Source: Gammaproteobacteria bacterium
GTDB lineage: Bacteria; Pseudomonadota; Gammaproteobacteria; PS1; Pseudothioglobaceae
Assembly: GCA_029941485.1 (NCBI GenBank)
Contig: JAPYOZ010000017.1
Span: forward strand, 1 to 11,907
Reading direction: 5' to 3'
Length of the DNA stretch: 11,907 nt
Below are positions 1 to 7,015 of this stretch, in pieces (the stretch's first letter is position 1; the number at the start of each line of letters is the position of its first letter). A program made the translations under genes and the position numbers. Under the pieces are notes generated by a model. That model was not told the origin of the DNA and searched no databases. It saw nothing but the letters and a program-made list of their open reading frames with translations.

Positions 1-1298
1 CCAATTGAGAACGTACCAGTTTTAGTTTCCTCTACACTAAAGTGTAAATTAATCTTATCATCGAAGTCTTTGAGTTTTGATACTTCCATTTTTACGTCTG
101 AGAAGAAACCCAGTCGTTTAATTTTTTTAATCGATTCATCGAGCTCAGTATTGGAATACAACCCGCCTTCGTTGATACCAATCTCGCGACGAATGACTTC
201 ATCTTGAGTTCGAGTGTTGCCAACAATAGTGATGCGATTAATGTAGACTTTTTTGTTAAGTGATATTTTTATATTTAAATCAATGGTGTGTGTTTTAGCA
301 TCTTCTACAGTAACTGGGTCAACTTTTGCAAAAGCATAACCTTGATCGGCAAATACATCGGTAATGGCTTGAATACTTTCAATGACTTTTTTTCGTTCAA
401 ACACGTCACCCTTAGAGATGGTTAATAACTCTCTTAAATGTTTAACGGACTGATTTAGCAAGTCACCTGTAAATTGAATAGAGCCCACTTTATATTCTTC
501 ACCTTCACTAATATCAATGCCAATATCAATACTTTGCTTATCCTCAGAAAGTTTGGTCTTGATTTTATTGACCTTGAAGTCAAGGTAACCAGAATTAATG
601 TAAGATGATTTCATTGCTTCAATGCCTGCGTCTAAGGCGACTTTTGAATAATGATCTTTTCTAGTAAAGTAGTTAATGATAAAAAAATCAGGTTCGCCAA
701 TTTCGAACAGATCAAGTAAATCATCTTCATCATTAACCTTACTGCCCGTAATTTTCATAGAGCTAATGCGTGCTACTTCTCCTTCATCAATGTCAAGCTC
801 GATTCCTATCCTGTTTTGAGCATCCGTTTCAATGGTTTTGGTAATTTTAATACTGTAGTAGCCCTTAGAAATATACGTTCCTTCTAGTTGGGAAATTAAT
901 TTTTCAAGCTGCCTTTTATTAAAAATCTTACCTTGAGAAAGGTCCATGCTTTTTAAAATTTGCTTAAGTGAATCTTCATCAATAACCTTGTCGGAATAAT
1001 TAATTACATCAACGTATTTAATGTGTGGATTTTCTTGTAAGTTGATTTTTAATATTTGGCTATCTTGCGATACTTCGATGTCTTTAAAAAAGTTAGTTTT
1101 ATAAAGTGAGCGAATAATTTGAGCCGAAACTTGTGTGTTGTAGTCGTCTCCAACTTCAACAGGAAGGTAACTTAAAACAGTACCTCTTGAAATGGCGTTT
1201 AGCCCTAAAATTTCAATACTTTTAATAGGGTCAGCATTCAGGTTGAGCGATAGTAAAGTACCCAATATTAAAGAGATTTGAAGTAGAATTTTTTTCAT
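1..1298 (-). CDS. bamA: BamA outer-membrane assembly factor, N-terminal part (cut by window edge)
   Basis: BamA is the core of the BAM complex, which folds and inserts beta-barrel proteins into the outer membrane. Translating the minus strand from the ATG at 1298 gives 432 uninterrupted residues to the window edge. Residues 1-22 form a signal peptide (MKK, hydrophobic core, probable cleavage after Asn-Leu-Asn-Ala). The rest matches five POTRA repeats, roughly 24-93, 94-174, 175-265, 266-346 and 349-424. The fifth is most typical: VYINRITIVGNTRT near 351-364, VIRREIGINEGGLY near 368-381, then RLGFF. The visible end, ETKTGTFSI, is the usual entry to the 16-strand barrel, which lies outside the window. 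The gene starts 11 nt after the rseP stop, with no strong Shine-Dalgarno, so it is probably co-transcribed and perhaps translationally coupled. The rseP-bamA order is common in gammaproteobacteria. The identification is secure although the gene is incomplete. Confidence 0.95.
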   Translation of the reverse strand, partial: MKKILLQISLILGTLLSLNLNADPIKSIEILGLNAISRGTVLSYLPVEVGDDYNTQVSAQIIRSLYKTNFFKDIEVSQDSQILKINLQENPHIKYVDVINYSDKVIDEDSLKQILKSMDLSQGKIFNKRQLEKLISQLEGTYISKGYYSIKITKTIETDAQNRIGIELDIDEGEVARISSMKITGSKVNDEDDLLDLFEIGEPDFFIINYFTRKDHYSKVALDAGIEAMKSSYINSGYLDFKVNKIKTKLSEDKQSIDIGIDISEGEEYKVGSIQFTGDLLNQSVKHLRELLTISKGDVFERKKVIESIQAITDVFADQGYAFAKVDPVTVEDAKTHTIDLNIKISLNKKVYINRITIVGNTRTQDEVIRREIGINEGGLYSNTELDESIKKIKRLGFFSDVKMEVSKLKDFDDKINLHFSVEETKTGTFSI

Positions 1299-1309
1299 AA
1301 TTTTAACTT

Positions 1310-2647
1310 TTACAATAATCGTGACAAATCATTATACAATGCCACAGCGGTTAACGATAAGATAAAAAACAGACCAAATTTTAACAAAATTTGCTGCAAC
1401 ATTTGACTTACTGGAGAGCCTTTTAAGATTTCAATTAAATAGAATAATAAGTGGCCTCCGTCTAGAAGAGGAATGGGCAATAAATTTAATAAACCCAAAC
1501 CAATACTAATGAGCGCTAAAAAGGATAAGAATGAGACTAATCCAACTTGTGCCGTTTTACCTGCATAATCCGCAATACTTACCGGACCACTGATTTGCTT
1601 TAAAGACGCCTCACCTAAAATCATTTTTTTAATCATCACTAAGTTTAATTTGGTTAATTGATACACCTTGACATTAGCAGATACAAATGAATCCACCAAG
1701 TTCTTTTTAACGATTACTTTCCACTCATCAAGATAATTTTCAGCCACTAAAACACTGACTCCAACTTTGGCCACACCGTCTTTGATTTTTGGGGTGAGTG
1801 GTAATTCAATAATTGAAGAATTTCGTTTAATTGTTAATTGAATTTTTTGATTGGGATTGCTTTTTACAGTATCAACAAATTCATACCAAGAATTAATATC
1901 GTCACCATCAATTTTCAGTATTTCATCATTGGACTTAATGCCAGCAATTTGTGCCGGACTGTCACTAATGACTTGGTCAATAATAGGCTTAATTTTTGGC
2001 AAGGAGAATTCAAAACCTAGGTACTTTTCAAGTCCTTGTTCAGGGTTTGCTAAAAAGTCACCCGTTAAAGACAGTTCTATTTTTTTTAAATTTTTAGTAG
2101 TAGAAATTACCTCTATTTGTAAAGGATTTTCTTCCAATGCTTGAATAAAATTGATGGAAAATTCTTGAATTGTTGAGATTTTTTTTCCATTAACACTGAG
2201 TAGCTGATCTCCAGTTTGTAAGCCTGAGTGCTCAGCAATGCTATTGTTTTCAATAGAACCAACAATAGGCTTAATGCCCGTTGTTCCTACATAAAAAATA
2301 AAAGTATAAACAAAAATAGCGAAAATAAAGTTAGCCGCTGGTCCTGCTACAACAATGGCAATGCGTTTATAAACACTTTGAGTATTAAAAGCTCGATGTT
2401 TTTCTGATGCCTTAACTTCGGCCTCGTTTTCATCCAGCATTTTGACGTAACCACCAAAAGGAAGTGCGCACAAAGTGTATTGTGTTTCCCCTCGTTGCCA
2501 AGATTTTAAAATTTTGCCAAAACCAATGGAAAATCTTAATACTTTAACGCCTAGTTTTTTAGCAACCCAAAAATGACCGAATTCATGTACCGTTACCAAA
2601 ATTCCAATGGTAACAATAAATGAAAGTAGTGCGCTTAAGGCCCCCAT
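1310..2647 (-). CDS. rseP: RseP, site-2 intramembrane zinc metalloprotease
   Basis: RseP cleaves anti-sigma factor RseA within the inner membrane after a first periplasmic cut, releasing sigma-E; it also clears remnant signal peptides. The 445 residues match the family's usual length of about 450. The zinc motif HEFGH is at residues 21-25 in the first membrane segment. AGPAANFIFA lies near 101-110, and two PDZ domains span about 125-195 and 218-285. The second catalytic motif NLLPIPLLDGG starts at 388, with Asp396 as the expected third zinc ligand. A final membrane helix covers about 422-440. The ATG start puts HEFGH one residue away from its E. coli position, which supports it. The gene lies 6 nt after the preceding DUF971-like gene and 11 nt before bamA. 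It has no obvious Shine-Dalgarno of its own, suggesting coupled translation. The usual upstream neighbours dxr, cdsA and uppS are absent. No RseA or RpoE gene is in view. Confidence 0.96.
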   Translation of the reverse strand: MGALSALLSFIVTIGILVTVHEFGHFWVAKKLGVKVLRFSIGFGKILKSWQRGETQYTLCALPFGGYVKMLDENEAEVKASEKHRAFNTQSVYKRIAIVVAGPAANFIFAIFVYTFIFYVGTTGIKPIVGSIENNSIAEHSGLQTGDQLLSVNGKKISTIQEFSINFIQALEENPLQIEVISTTKNLKKIELSLTGDFLANPEQGLEKYLGFEFSLPKIKPIIDQVISDSPAQIAGIKSNDEILKIDGDDINSWYEFVDTVKSNPNQKIQLTIKRNSSIIELPLTPKIKDGVAKVGVSVLVAENYLDEWKVIVKKNLVDSFVSANVKVYQLTKLNLVMIKKMILGEASLKQISGPVSIADYAGKTAQVGLVSFLSFLALISIGLGLLNLLPIPLLDGGHLLFYLIEILKGSPVSQMLQQILLKFGLFFILSLTAVALYNDLSRLL

Positions 2648-2653
2648 TAAAAT

Positions 2654-3007
2654 TTACAGTGCTGAGTGGGTATGTCCTGCACCTTTTAATTTTTTGAGAT
2701 AATCGTCCCAAAGATCGTCGTGATTAATGGCTATGTGATGGAGGTGAGACCAAGAGTAAATCCCTGTATCGTGACCATCGCTGAAAAACAAAATAACAGC
2801 GTAATTGCCAGTTGGTTCGATGCGTGAAATGGTAACACCTTCTTTACCCGTTTGTAAAACTTCTTGACCAGGGCCGTGCCCAACCACTTCAGCAGAAGGA
2901 GAATAAACTCTTAAGTATTCAGCACTCAAAGGATAATCAGTACCATCAAACGTGATGGTCAATAAGGTTTTGGCCTTATTAAGAGTGATGTTAGTAGGGG
3001 TTTTCAT
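2654..3007 (-). CDS. DUF971 (gamma-butyrobetaine hydroxylase N-terminal-like) small protein
   Basis: This is a 117-residue stand-alone protein of the DUF971 family, the small domain also found at the N-terminus of gamma-butyrobetaine hydroxylases. Its bacterial function is not established; a metal-binding or Fe-S-related role has been suggested for relatives, and I claim nothing more. The recognisable signature is GNYAVILFFSDGHDTGIYSW at residues 67-86, followed by the His-rich SHLHHIAINH. An early segment around 24-42 (DYPLSAEYLRVYSPSAEVV) is also typical. The C-terminus is a short polar tail ending HTHSAL. The ATG at 3007 has AAGGA (plus-strand positions 3014-3018) six bases upstream, the best Shine-Dalgarno in this cluster. 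It leads the minus-strand group with rseP and bamA and is divergent from dapF, with a possible promoter in between. Family confidence is high; function is unknown. Confidence 0.85.
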   Translation of the reverse strand: MKTPTNITLNKAKTLLTITFDGTDYPLSAEYLRVYSPSAEVVGHGPGQEVLQTGKEGVTISRIEPTGNYAVILFFSDGHDTGIYSWSHLHHIAINHDDLWDDYLKKLKGAGHTHSAL

Positions 3008-3036
3008 AGATTTTCCTTGAATTTGAATTAAAAATG

Positions 3037-3063
3037 ATTTTATCAGAAGTTATTATTAGTTAA
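3037..3063 (-). promoter_or_regulatory. Candidate promoter for the DUF971-rseP-bamA cluster
   Basis: On the minus strand TGATAAAAT (3045-3037) reads as an extended -10 element, with TTAACT (3063-3058) as a possible -35 box at a slightly short 15-nt spacing. The -10 ends 29 nt before the ATG at 3007, leaving a short leader carrying the AAGGA ribosome site. The 92-nt gap must also serve dapF on the other strand, for which I see no convincing promoter. The assignment is by pattern only. Confidence 0.35.
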
Positions 3064-3099
3064 CCTTGAGAGTTGTATGTAGATAAAATACTTAGAATG

Positions 3100-3912
3100 A
3101 TGATTAACTTTACAAAAATGCATGGACTGGGCAATGATTTCATGGTTATTGATAACAGCGCGGGCAACATTGTTTTTAGCTCTGAACAGGTGCAATCTTT
3201 ATCACAGCGACATTTTGGCATTGGATTTGATCAATTATTAATGATTGAGTCGACTAATACCAAAGGCGTTGATTTTCGTTACATTATCTACAATGCAGAC
3301 GGTTCTGAAGTTGAACAATGTGGCAATGGCGCACGTTGTTTTGCGCGTTTTGTTCGTGAAAAAGGGTTGAGTAATAAAAATCCAATCAGTGTTGAGACCA
3401 AGTCAGGCATTATTAGTTTATTTATTAATGATGACAATACCGTGCGTGTTGACATGGGTGCACCTATTTTTAATCCGATCGACATTCCCTTAATGGCCTC
3501 AGAAGAGTCTCTTTATTACCTAATAGAGGGTTATGAAACCGGAGTAATTTCGACCGGTAATCCGCATTGTGTCATGATTGTAGATGACGTTGATTCTATT
3601 GATGTGGAATACATAGCGCCTCAAATTCAGCAAAGTGATTTATTGCCTAACCAGGCCAATATTGGCTTCATGCAGATAATAAATCGCAATGAGATTAACT
3701 TACGCGTTTATGAACGTGGCGCAGGTGAAACACTGGCTTGTGGCTCAGGAGCTTGTGCTGCGGTCATTCATGGTGTTAGAGCAGGGCAGTTAGATGGCCA
3801 AGTTACTACTCATTTAAGGGGCGGAGACGCATTGATTGAATACAAAGAAGGCGAGAATGTTTTTTTATCAGGCCCTGCACAGTTTGTTTTTGAAGGCTGG
3901 ATTGATATCTAA
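3100..3912 (+). CDS. dapF: Diaminopimelate epimerase
   Basis: DapF interconverts LL- and meso-diaminopimelate in the cytoplasm, the penultimate step of lysine synthesis and the source of the peptidoglycan cross-linking residue. It is cofactor-independent and uses two cysteines. Numbered from the ATG at 3100, Cys74 lies in [17 protein letters not shown] and Cys214 in [15 protein letters not shown], close to E. coli Cys73 and Cys217. The length of 270 residues matches the family (about 274). The start is chosen because the protein then opens [14 protein letters not shown], one residue longer than the E. coli N-terminus. An adjacent ATG at 3097 and an in-frame TTG at 3073 are alternatives; the TTG would add nine non-conserved residues. 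No clear Shine-Dalgarno precedes either ATG. The gene stands alone on its strand and converges on apaH, with stop codons one base apart. Confidence 0.96.
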   Translation: MINFTKMHGLGNDFMVIDNSAGNIVFSSEQVQSLSQRHFGIGFDQLLMIESTNTKGVDFRYIIYNADGSEVEQCGNGARCFARFVREKGLSNKNPISVETKSGIISLFINDDNTVRVDMGAPIFNPIDIPLMASEESLYYLIEGYETGVISTGNPHCVMIVDDVDSIDVEYIAPQIQQSDLLPNQANIGFMQIINRNEINLRVYERGAGETLACGSGACAAVIHGVRAGQLDGQVTTHLRGGDALIEYKEGENVFLSGPAQFVFEGWIDI

Positions 3913-3913
3913 A

Positions 3914-4720
3914 TCAAGTTGTTTGGCAATTAACTGAGAATATTTTCCTATCTTTTAGTCTAATTGTGCTTAAAGATCCACCCCAAATGCAGCCATGATC
4001 CATTGGATAAACATGAGTCTGATTTACATTAGCAAGGTCCGACCAATGCCCAAAGAAAACGTCGGTATTTTTTAGCTTTCGGTTGGCGTGTAAAAACCAA
4101 GCTTTATACCCTTTTGGCGCTTGATCGTAATTCACTTTATGATCAAATTCTAACTCACCATCACTTTTACAAAATCGCATTCTCATCAGAGCATTAATAG
4201 TGTATCGACAACTGTCTAATTCATCAAGATCGTCTTGGTATTTATTAGGCTTGTTGTGATACATGCTTGATAAAAAATTACTCACATCGTTACCTTGTAA
4301 ATATTTTTGTACAAGAGTGGTTTGTCTGAAGAGGATGTCCTGATCCCAAGCAGGAGGAATTCCCGCATGTACTAGCAGTACATCTTTGTACTCTATTGCT
4401 AAAGGTTGTTTTAACAAAAAATCGATTAATTCATTTCGATCATCGGCATTGATAATATCAGTAAAAGTATCTCTTGAATTTGGCTTTCTTGAAGTAAGTG
4501 CACAAGTTAATAAATGAAAATCATGATTGCCTAAGATCATTTTAGCATTATCGCCTAAACCTTTAATAAAGCGCAGTGTGGTTAATGATTTATCGCCACG
4601 ATTAACCACATCACCTAAAAAAAATAGGCGATCCTTATCGGTAGAAAACTTGATTTTCCTAAGTAAGTTTTGCAGTGAATCAAAACACCCTTGAACATCA
4701 CCAATAAAGTAATCAGACAT
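3914..4720 (-). CDS. apaH: Symmetrical bis(5'-nucleosyl)-tetraphosphatase
   Basis: ApaH hydrolyses Ap4A and related dinucleoside polyphosphates symmetrically to two nucleoside diphosphates. In E. coli it also removes Np4A-type RNA caps. The 268 residues carry the complete PPP-family metallophosphatase set: GDVQGC at 7-12, GDVVNRGD at 36-43, GNHD at 64-67, VHAGIPP at 117-123, FGHWSDL at 223-229 and a terminal DHGCIWGG at 241-248. The length is near the E. coli enzyme (280). The ATG shares its A with the apaG stop (TAATG on the minus strand), with no separate Shine-Dalgarno, so translation is probably coupled to apaG. It is the last gene of the pdxA operon. There is no room for a terminator before the facing dapF stop, so its transcript probably runs into dapF antisense. 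Confidence 0.96.
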   Translation of the reverse strand: MSDYFIGDVQGCFDSLQNLLRKIKFSTDKDRLFFLGDVVNRGDKSLTTLRFIKGLGDNAKMILGNHDFHLLTCALTSRKPNSRDTFTDIINADDRNELIDFLLKQPLAIEYKDVLLVHAGIPPAWDQDILFRQTTLVQKYLQGNDVSNFLSSMYHNKPNKYQDDLDELDSCRYTINALMRMRFCKSDGELEFDHKVNYDQAPKGYKAWFLHANRKLKNTDVFFGHWSDLANVNQTHVYPMDHGCIWGGSLSTIRLKDRKIFSVNCQTT

Positions 4721-5091
4721 TAATGCAGTGTGTAAGGCTCGCTTAAGACAAACTCAGGTATTTCAGCTTCAAAGCGCTCACCTTCATCGCTAATCATGCC
4801 GTAAGTGCCTTTCATGGAGCCAGTTTGAGTTTTAATAACAGCACCTGATGAATATTGAAAGCTCTCTCCAGGAGAAAGGTGTGGTTGTTGGCCAACAACG
4901 CCTTCGCCGATCACGTCTTCAACGTCGCCACTCTCATCTTGAATGTGCCAGTGACGCGTGCGCAGCTGAGCTCCAATTTCGCCATTATTAGTAATGGTAA
5001 TTGTGTAAGCGTAGGCGTATTGATGATGTGTAACGTTAGATTGATTATCTAAGTAAGTTACTTGTACTTCAATTTTAATGTTGTTTTTCAT
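4720..5091 (-). CDS. apaG: ApaG (DUF525) protein
   Basis: ApaG is a small fibronectin-III-like beta-sandwich protein. It has been linked to divalent cations and magnesium/cobalt resistance in enterobacteria, but its biochemical role is unsettled. The 123 residues match the family length (about 125). The hallmark block is visible: GEGVVGQQPHLSPGESFQYS from residue 62, then SGAVIKTQTGSMKGTYGM, ending in an acidic strand (FEAEIPEF). An early segment with TRHWHI (near 45-50) is also typical. The start codon lies 17 nt inside the end of rsmA and the stop overlaps the apaH start by one base, so it is embedded between its usual partners. No Shine-Dalgarno is evident, consistent with translational coupling. 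The family call is secure; the function is open. Confidence 0.95.
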   Translation of the reverse strand: MKNNIKIEVQVTYLDNQSNVTHHQYAYAYTITITNNGEIGAQLRTRHWHIQDESGDVEDVIGEGVVGQQPHLSPGESFQYSSGAVIKTQTGSMKGTYGMISDEGERFEAEIPEFVLSEPYTLH

Positions 5092-5833
5092 AGTCAGATG
5101 TCAGTGTAATAAATTCGTTCACACTAAGCATTTCCGCTCTTTGTGATAAATCAATGTTTGTTTGCTCTTGTGTTAATAATGATTTTAAACAATTTCTGAG
5201 TGTTTTTCTACGTTGAGCAAAACTTGCTTTAACTACTTTTTCAAACGTACTCACATTATTCACCAAAGTTTTTTTCAAAGGCTTGAGGTAAACAATGGCC
5301 GAATCCACTTTTGGTGCAGGCTCGAAAGATTCAGGGGGTACGACAAAAATCATCTCTACTTCAAAAAAAGCTTGCATCATCACACTCAATCGACCGTAAG
5401 TTTTATTGTTGTTTTTTGCCACCATGCGTTCAACCACTTCTTTTTGTAGCATAAAGATCATGTCTTGGATGTATTCTCTATTGTTCAGTAAATGAAATAA
5501 TAAGGGCGATGAAATATTGTAAGGTAAATTACCTACTATTCTAAGTGGAGTGGGTAATTTACTAAAATCAAACTTCAGTGCATCACCTTGGTGGATGATC
5601 AGATTGTCTTTATCAAAAGATTGCAATAAGGCAATCAGATCTGTGTCTATCTCAATCACGTGCAATTGATCTAGCTTTTCTAATAAAGGCAGTGTCATCG
5701 CCCCTTGGCCGGGACCAATTTCAAGTAAATTGTCATTTTTCTTTGGCACAATGGTGGCGATAATGCGCTCTATAATTCTTGCATCTACCAGGAAATTTTG
5801 TCCAAAACGTTTACGAGCTATGTGTTTAGCCAT
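5075..5833 (-). CDS. rsmA: 16S rRNA (adenine1518/1519-N6)-dimethyltransferase
   Basis: RsmA (KsgA) dimethylates two adjacent adenosines in the 3'-terminal hairpin of 16S rRNA using S-adenosylmethionine, a late quality step in small-subunit assembly. From the ATG at 5833 the protein has 252 residues (E. coli 273). It shows the N-terminal KRFGQNFL (8-15), SAM-binding LLEIGPGQGAMTLPLL (36-51), acidic EID after motif I (61-63) and catalytic NLPYNISSPL (102-111). The C-terminal subdomain has VPPESFEPAPKVDSAI (165-180) and FAQRRKTLRNCL. A GTG at 5839 would add two residues; the ATG is preferred because MAKHIARKRFGQNFL resembles family N-termini. The start overlaps pdxA by 8 nt and the end overlaps apaG by 17 nt. 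Neither start has a Shine-Dalgarno, so expression is probably tied to pdxA translation. Loss of this methylation is the known route to kasugamycin resistance. Confidence 0.96.
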   Translation of the reverse strand: MAKHIARKRFGQNFLVDARIIERIIATIVPKKNDNLLEIGPGQGAMTLPLLEKLDQLHVIEIDTDLIALLQSFDKDNLIIHQGDALKFDFSKLPTPLRIVGNLPYNISSPLLFHLLNNREYIQDMIFMLQKEVVERMVAKNNNKTYGRLSVMMQAFFEVEMIFVVPPESFEPAPKVDSAIVYLKPLKKTLVNNVSTFEKVVKASFAQRRKTLRNCLKSLLTQEQTNIDLSQRAEMLSVNEFITLTSDYEKQH

Positions 5834-6788
5834 TTGCACGGTTAATTAATGTTTGTGTGTATTCTAGCGCAGTATTAAAACTTCCTAAGCTAATATTACC
5901 CGTACCTGCTAGTTTTAGAGCTGTCCCATGGTCAACGGAAGTGCGAATAAATGGTAAACCAAGAGTGATATTGACTGCTTTTTTAAAGCCCAATGTTTTA
6001 AGTACGGGTAGCCCTTGATCGTGATACATGCACAGCACAACATCAATACCTTCCAGAGAGTCGGGTGTAAAAGCAGTATCAGCAGGCACAGAACCTATTA
6101 AGTGATAACCCTGTTGATTGAGCTTATTAATAAGTGGATTAATAATTTCAATTTCTTCACTACCTAGGTAACCGCCTTCACCAGCATGAGGATTAAGCCC
6201 ACAAATCAGTATGCTTGGTTTGTCGATACCTTGATTTAATAACGATTGATGAATGATATTAATGGTTTTACTGAGTGAGTTTGATTGAATGTGATTAGCC
6301 ACTTTTGATAGGGGTAGGTGAGTTGTGGCCAGTGCCACACTCAATCCCTCGGTTGCCAGCATCATCACTGTTTGTTTGACATGGCTGATTTTTGCTAAAT
6401 ACTCAGTGTGCCCAGTAAATTCAATACCCGCTTGGTTGATAACACCTTTGTGCACTGGCCCTGTTAGTAAGGCATTACACTTCAAATCTAGGCAAGATTG
6501 AGTGGCAGAGTTTAATGTTTCTAATACAAAATGTGAATTATCTGGGTTTAAGGTTCCAGCCTCAACACTGGTTTTGAGTTTAATTGGGAAAACGCAGATT
6601 TCACCTTGAGCTGACGCAACGTCAGATTCTTTAATCTTAATGCTTAAATTTAATTTTTTTGCACGCCTGATTAATAAATCCGGATCACTAAAAACTAACA
6701 AGTTTTTACGTGCTTTTTGCTGGGCATAAATAATGGCCAAATCAGGGCCAATTCCAGCGGGTTCTCCAAGCGTAAAAGCAATCGACAT
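5826..6788 (-). CDS. pdxA: 4-hydroxythreonine-4-phosphate dehydrogenase
   Basis: PdxA oxidises 4-phosphohydroxy-L-threonine with NAD; the decarboxylated product feeds PdxJ in DXP-dependent pyridoxal phosphate synthesis. From the ATG at 6788 there are 320 residues (E. coli 329). The N-terminal signature GEPAGIGPD is at 8-16. The metal-binding histidines correspond to His157 (THLPL), His201 (NPHAGEGG) and His256 (YHDQGLPVLK), spaced almost exactly as E. coli His166, His211 and His266. Substrate-binding GHTEYL (126-131) and TSVDHGTALKLAG (from 283) are also present. An in-frame TTG at 6800 would add four residues, but it lies at the GGA Shine-Dalgarno that sits seven bases before the ATG, so the ATG is preferred. 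It heads pdxA-rsmA-apaG-apaH, and its last codons overlap rsmA. In E. coli surA precedes it; here the upstream DNA is an AT-rich divergent region. Confidence 0.96.
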   Translation of the reverse strand: MSIAFTLGEPAGIGPDLAIIYAQQKARKNLLVFSDPDLLIRRAKKLNLSIKIKESDVASAQGEICVFPIKLKTSVEAGTLNPDNSHFVLETLNSATQSCLDLKCNALLTGPVHKGVINQAGIEFTGHTEYLAKISHVKQTVMMLATEGLSVALATTHLPLSKVANHIQSNSLSKTINIIHQSLLNQGIDKPSILICGLNPHAGEGGYLGSEEIEIINPLINKLNQQGYHLIGSVPADTAFTPDSLEGIDVVLCMYHDQGLPVLKTLGFKKAVNITLGLPFIRTSVDHGTALKLAGTGNISLGSFNTALEYTQTLINRANG

Positions 6789-7015
6789 AAAGTTGTCCAA
6801 GTAAATAAGTATTAGATATATTATAAAGTTAATATATAATCAATATTTTATATGATATTAATTCAAAATTAATAAGTAAAAATCATTATAAAACAAAGAC
6901 TTATATAAAATTTAACAAGTTATTTGAATATTTATTTAAAATAACAAACACAGTACATTTTAATCATATAAAATTCCATCTAAAGTTTATTTTCTCACTT
7001 AAAAATAGGTTAATT
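6789..7015. promoter_or_regulatory. AT-rich divergent control region between pdxA and the efflux operon
   Basis: This 227-nt gap must hold the promoters of both the pdxA operon (minus) and the RND efflux operon (plus). From 6801 to 7015 I count 30 G or C in 215 bases, about 14%, far below the flanking genes. Such DNA is often a target for nucleoid-associated silencing or marks an insertion boundary; that is inference. TATAAT-like hexamers occur on both strands (plus 6835-6840; minus 6825-6820 and 6890-6885), but in DNA this AT-rich they are weak evidence. The most coherent plus-strand promoter is listed separately. I see no regulator gene, RNA gene or coding sequence here. Confidence 0.6.
6912..6945 (+). 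promoter_or_regulatory. Candidate efflux-operon promoter with overlapping inverted repeat
   Basis: TTAACA (6912-6917) matches five of six bases of a -35 box and is followed after 17 nt by TTTAAA (6935-6940), four of six of a -10 box. A perfect 7-bp inverted repeat, GTTATTT (6919-6925) and AAATAAC (6939-6945) with a 13-nt spacer, lies over the spacer and -10 region. That is where a repressor operator would be expected. The predicted leader is about 70 nt. Base composition makes chance matches likely, so this is tentative. Confidence 0.3.

Noticed and set aside
1851..2144. A 97-codon plus-strand frame inside rseP
   Set aside because: The rseP reading is unambiguous through this region (both PDZ domains), and the opposite frame shows no family features.
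3073..3099. TTG at 3073 as the start of dapF
   Set aside because: It adds nine residues not seen in the family, while the ATG at 3100 (or 3097) reproduces the conserved N-terminus. A start-stop pair ATGTAG at 3077-3082 was also seen and is probably chance.
6835..6840. Perfect TATAAT as the efflux-operon -10 box
   Set aside because: The hexamer 17 nt upstream, TTAGAT, is a poor -35, it lies 175 nt before the gene, and similar hexamers recur on both strands in this AT-rich gap.
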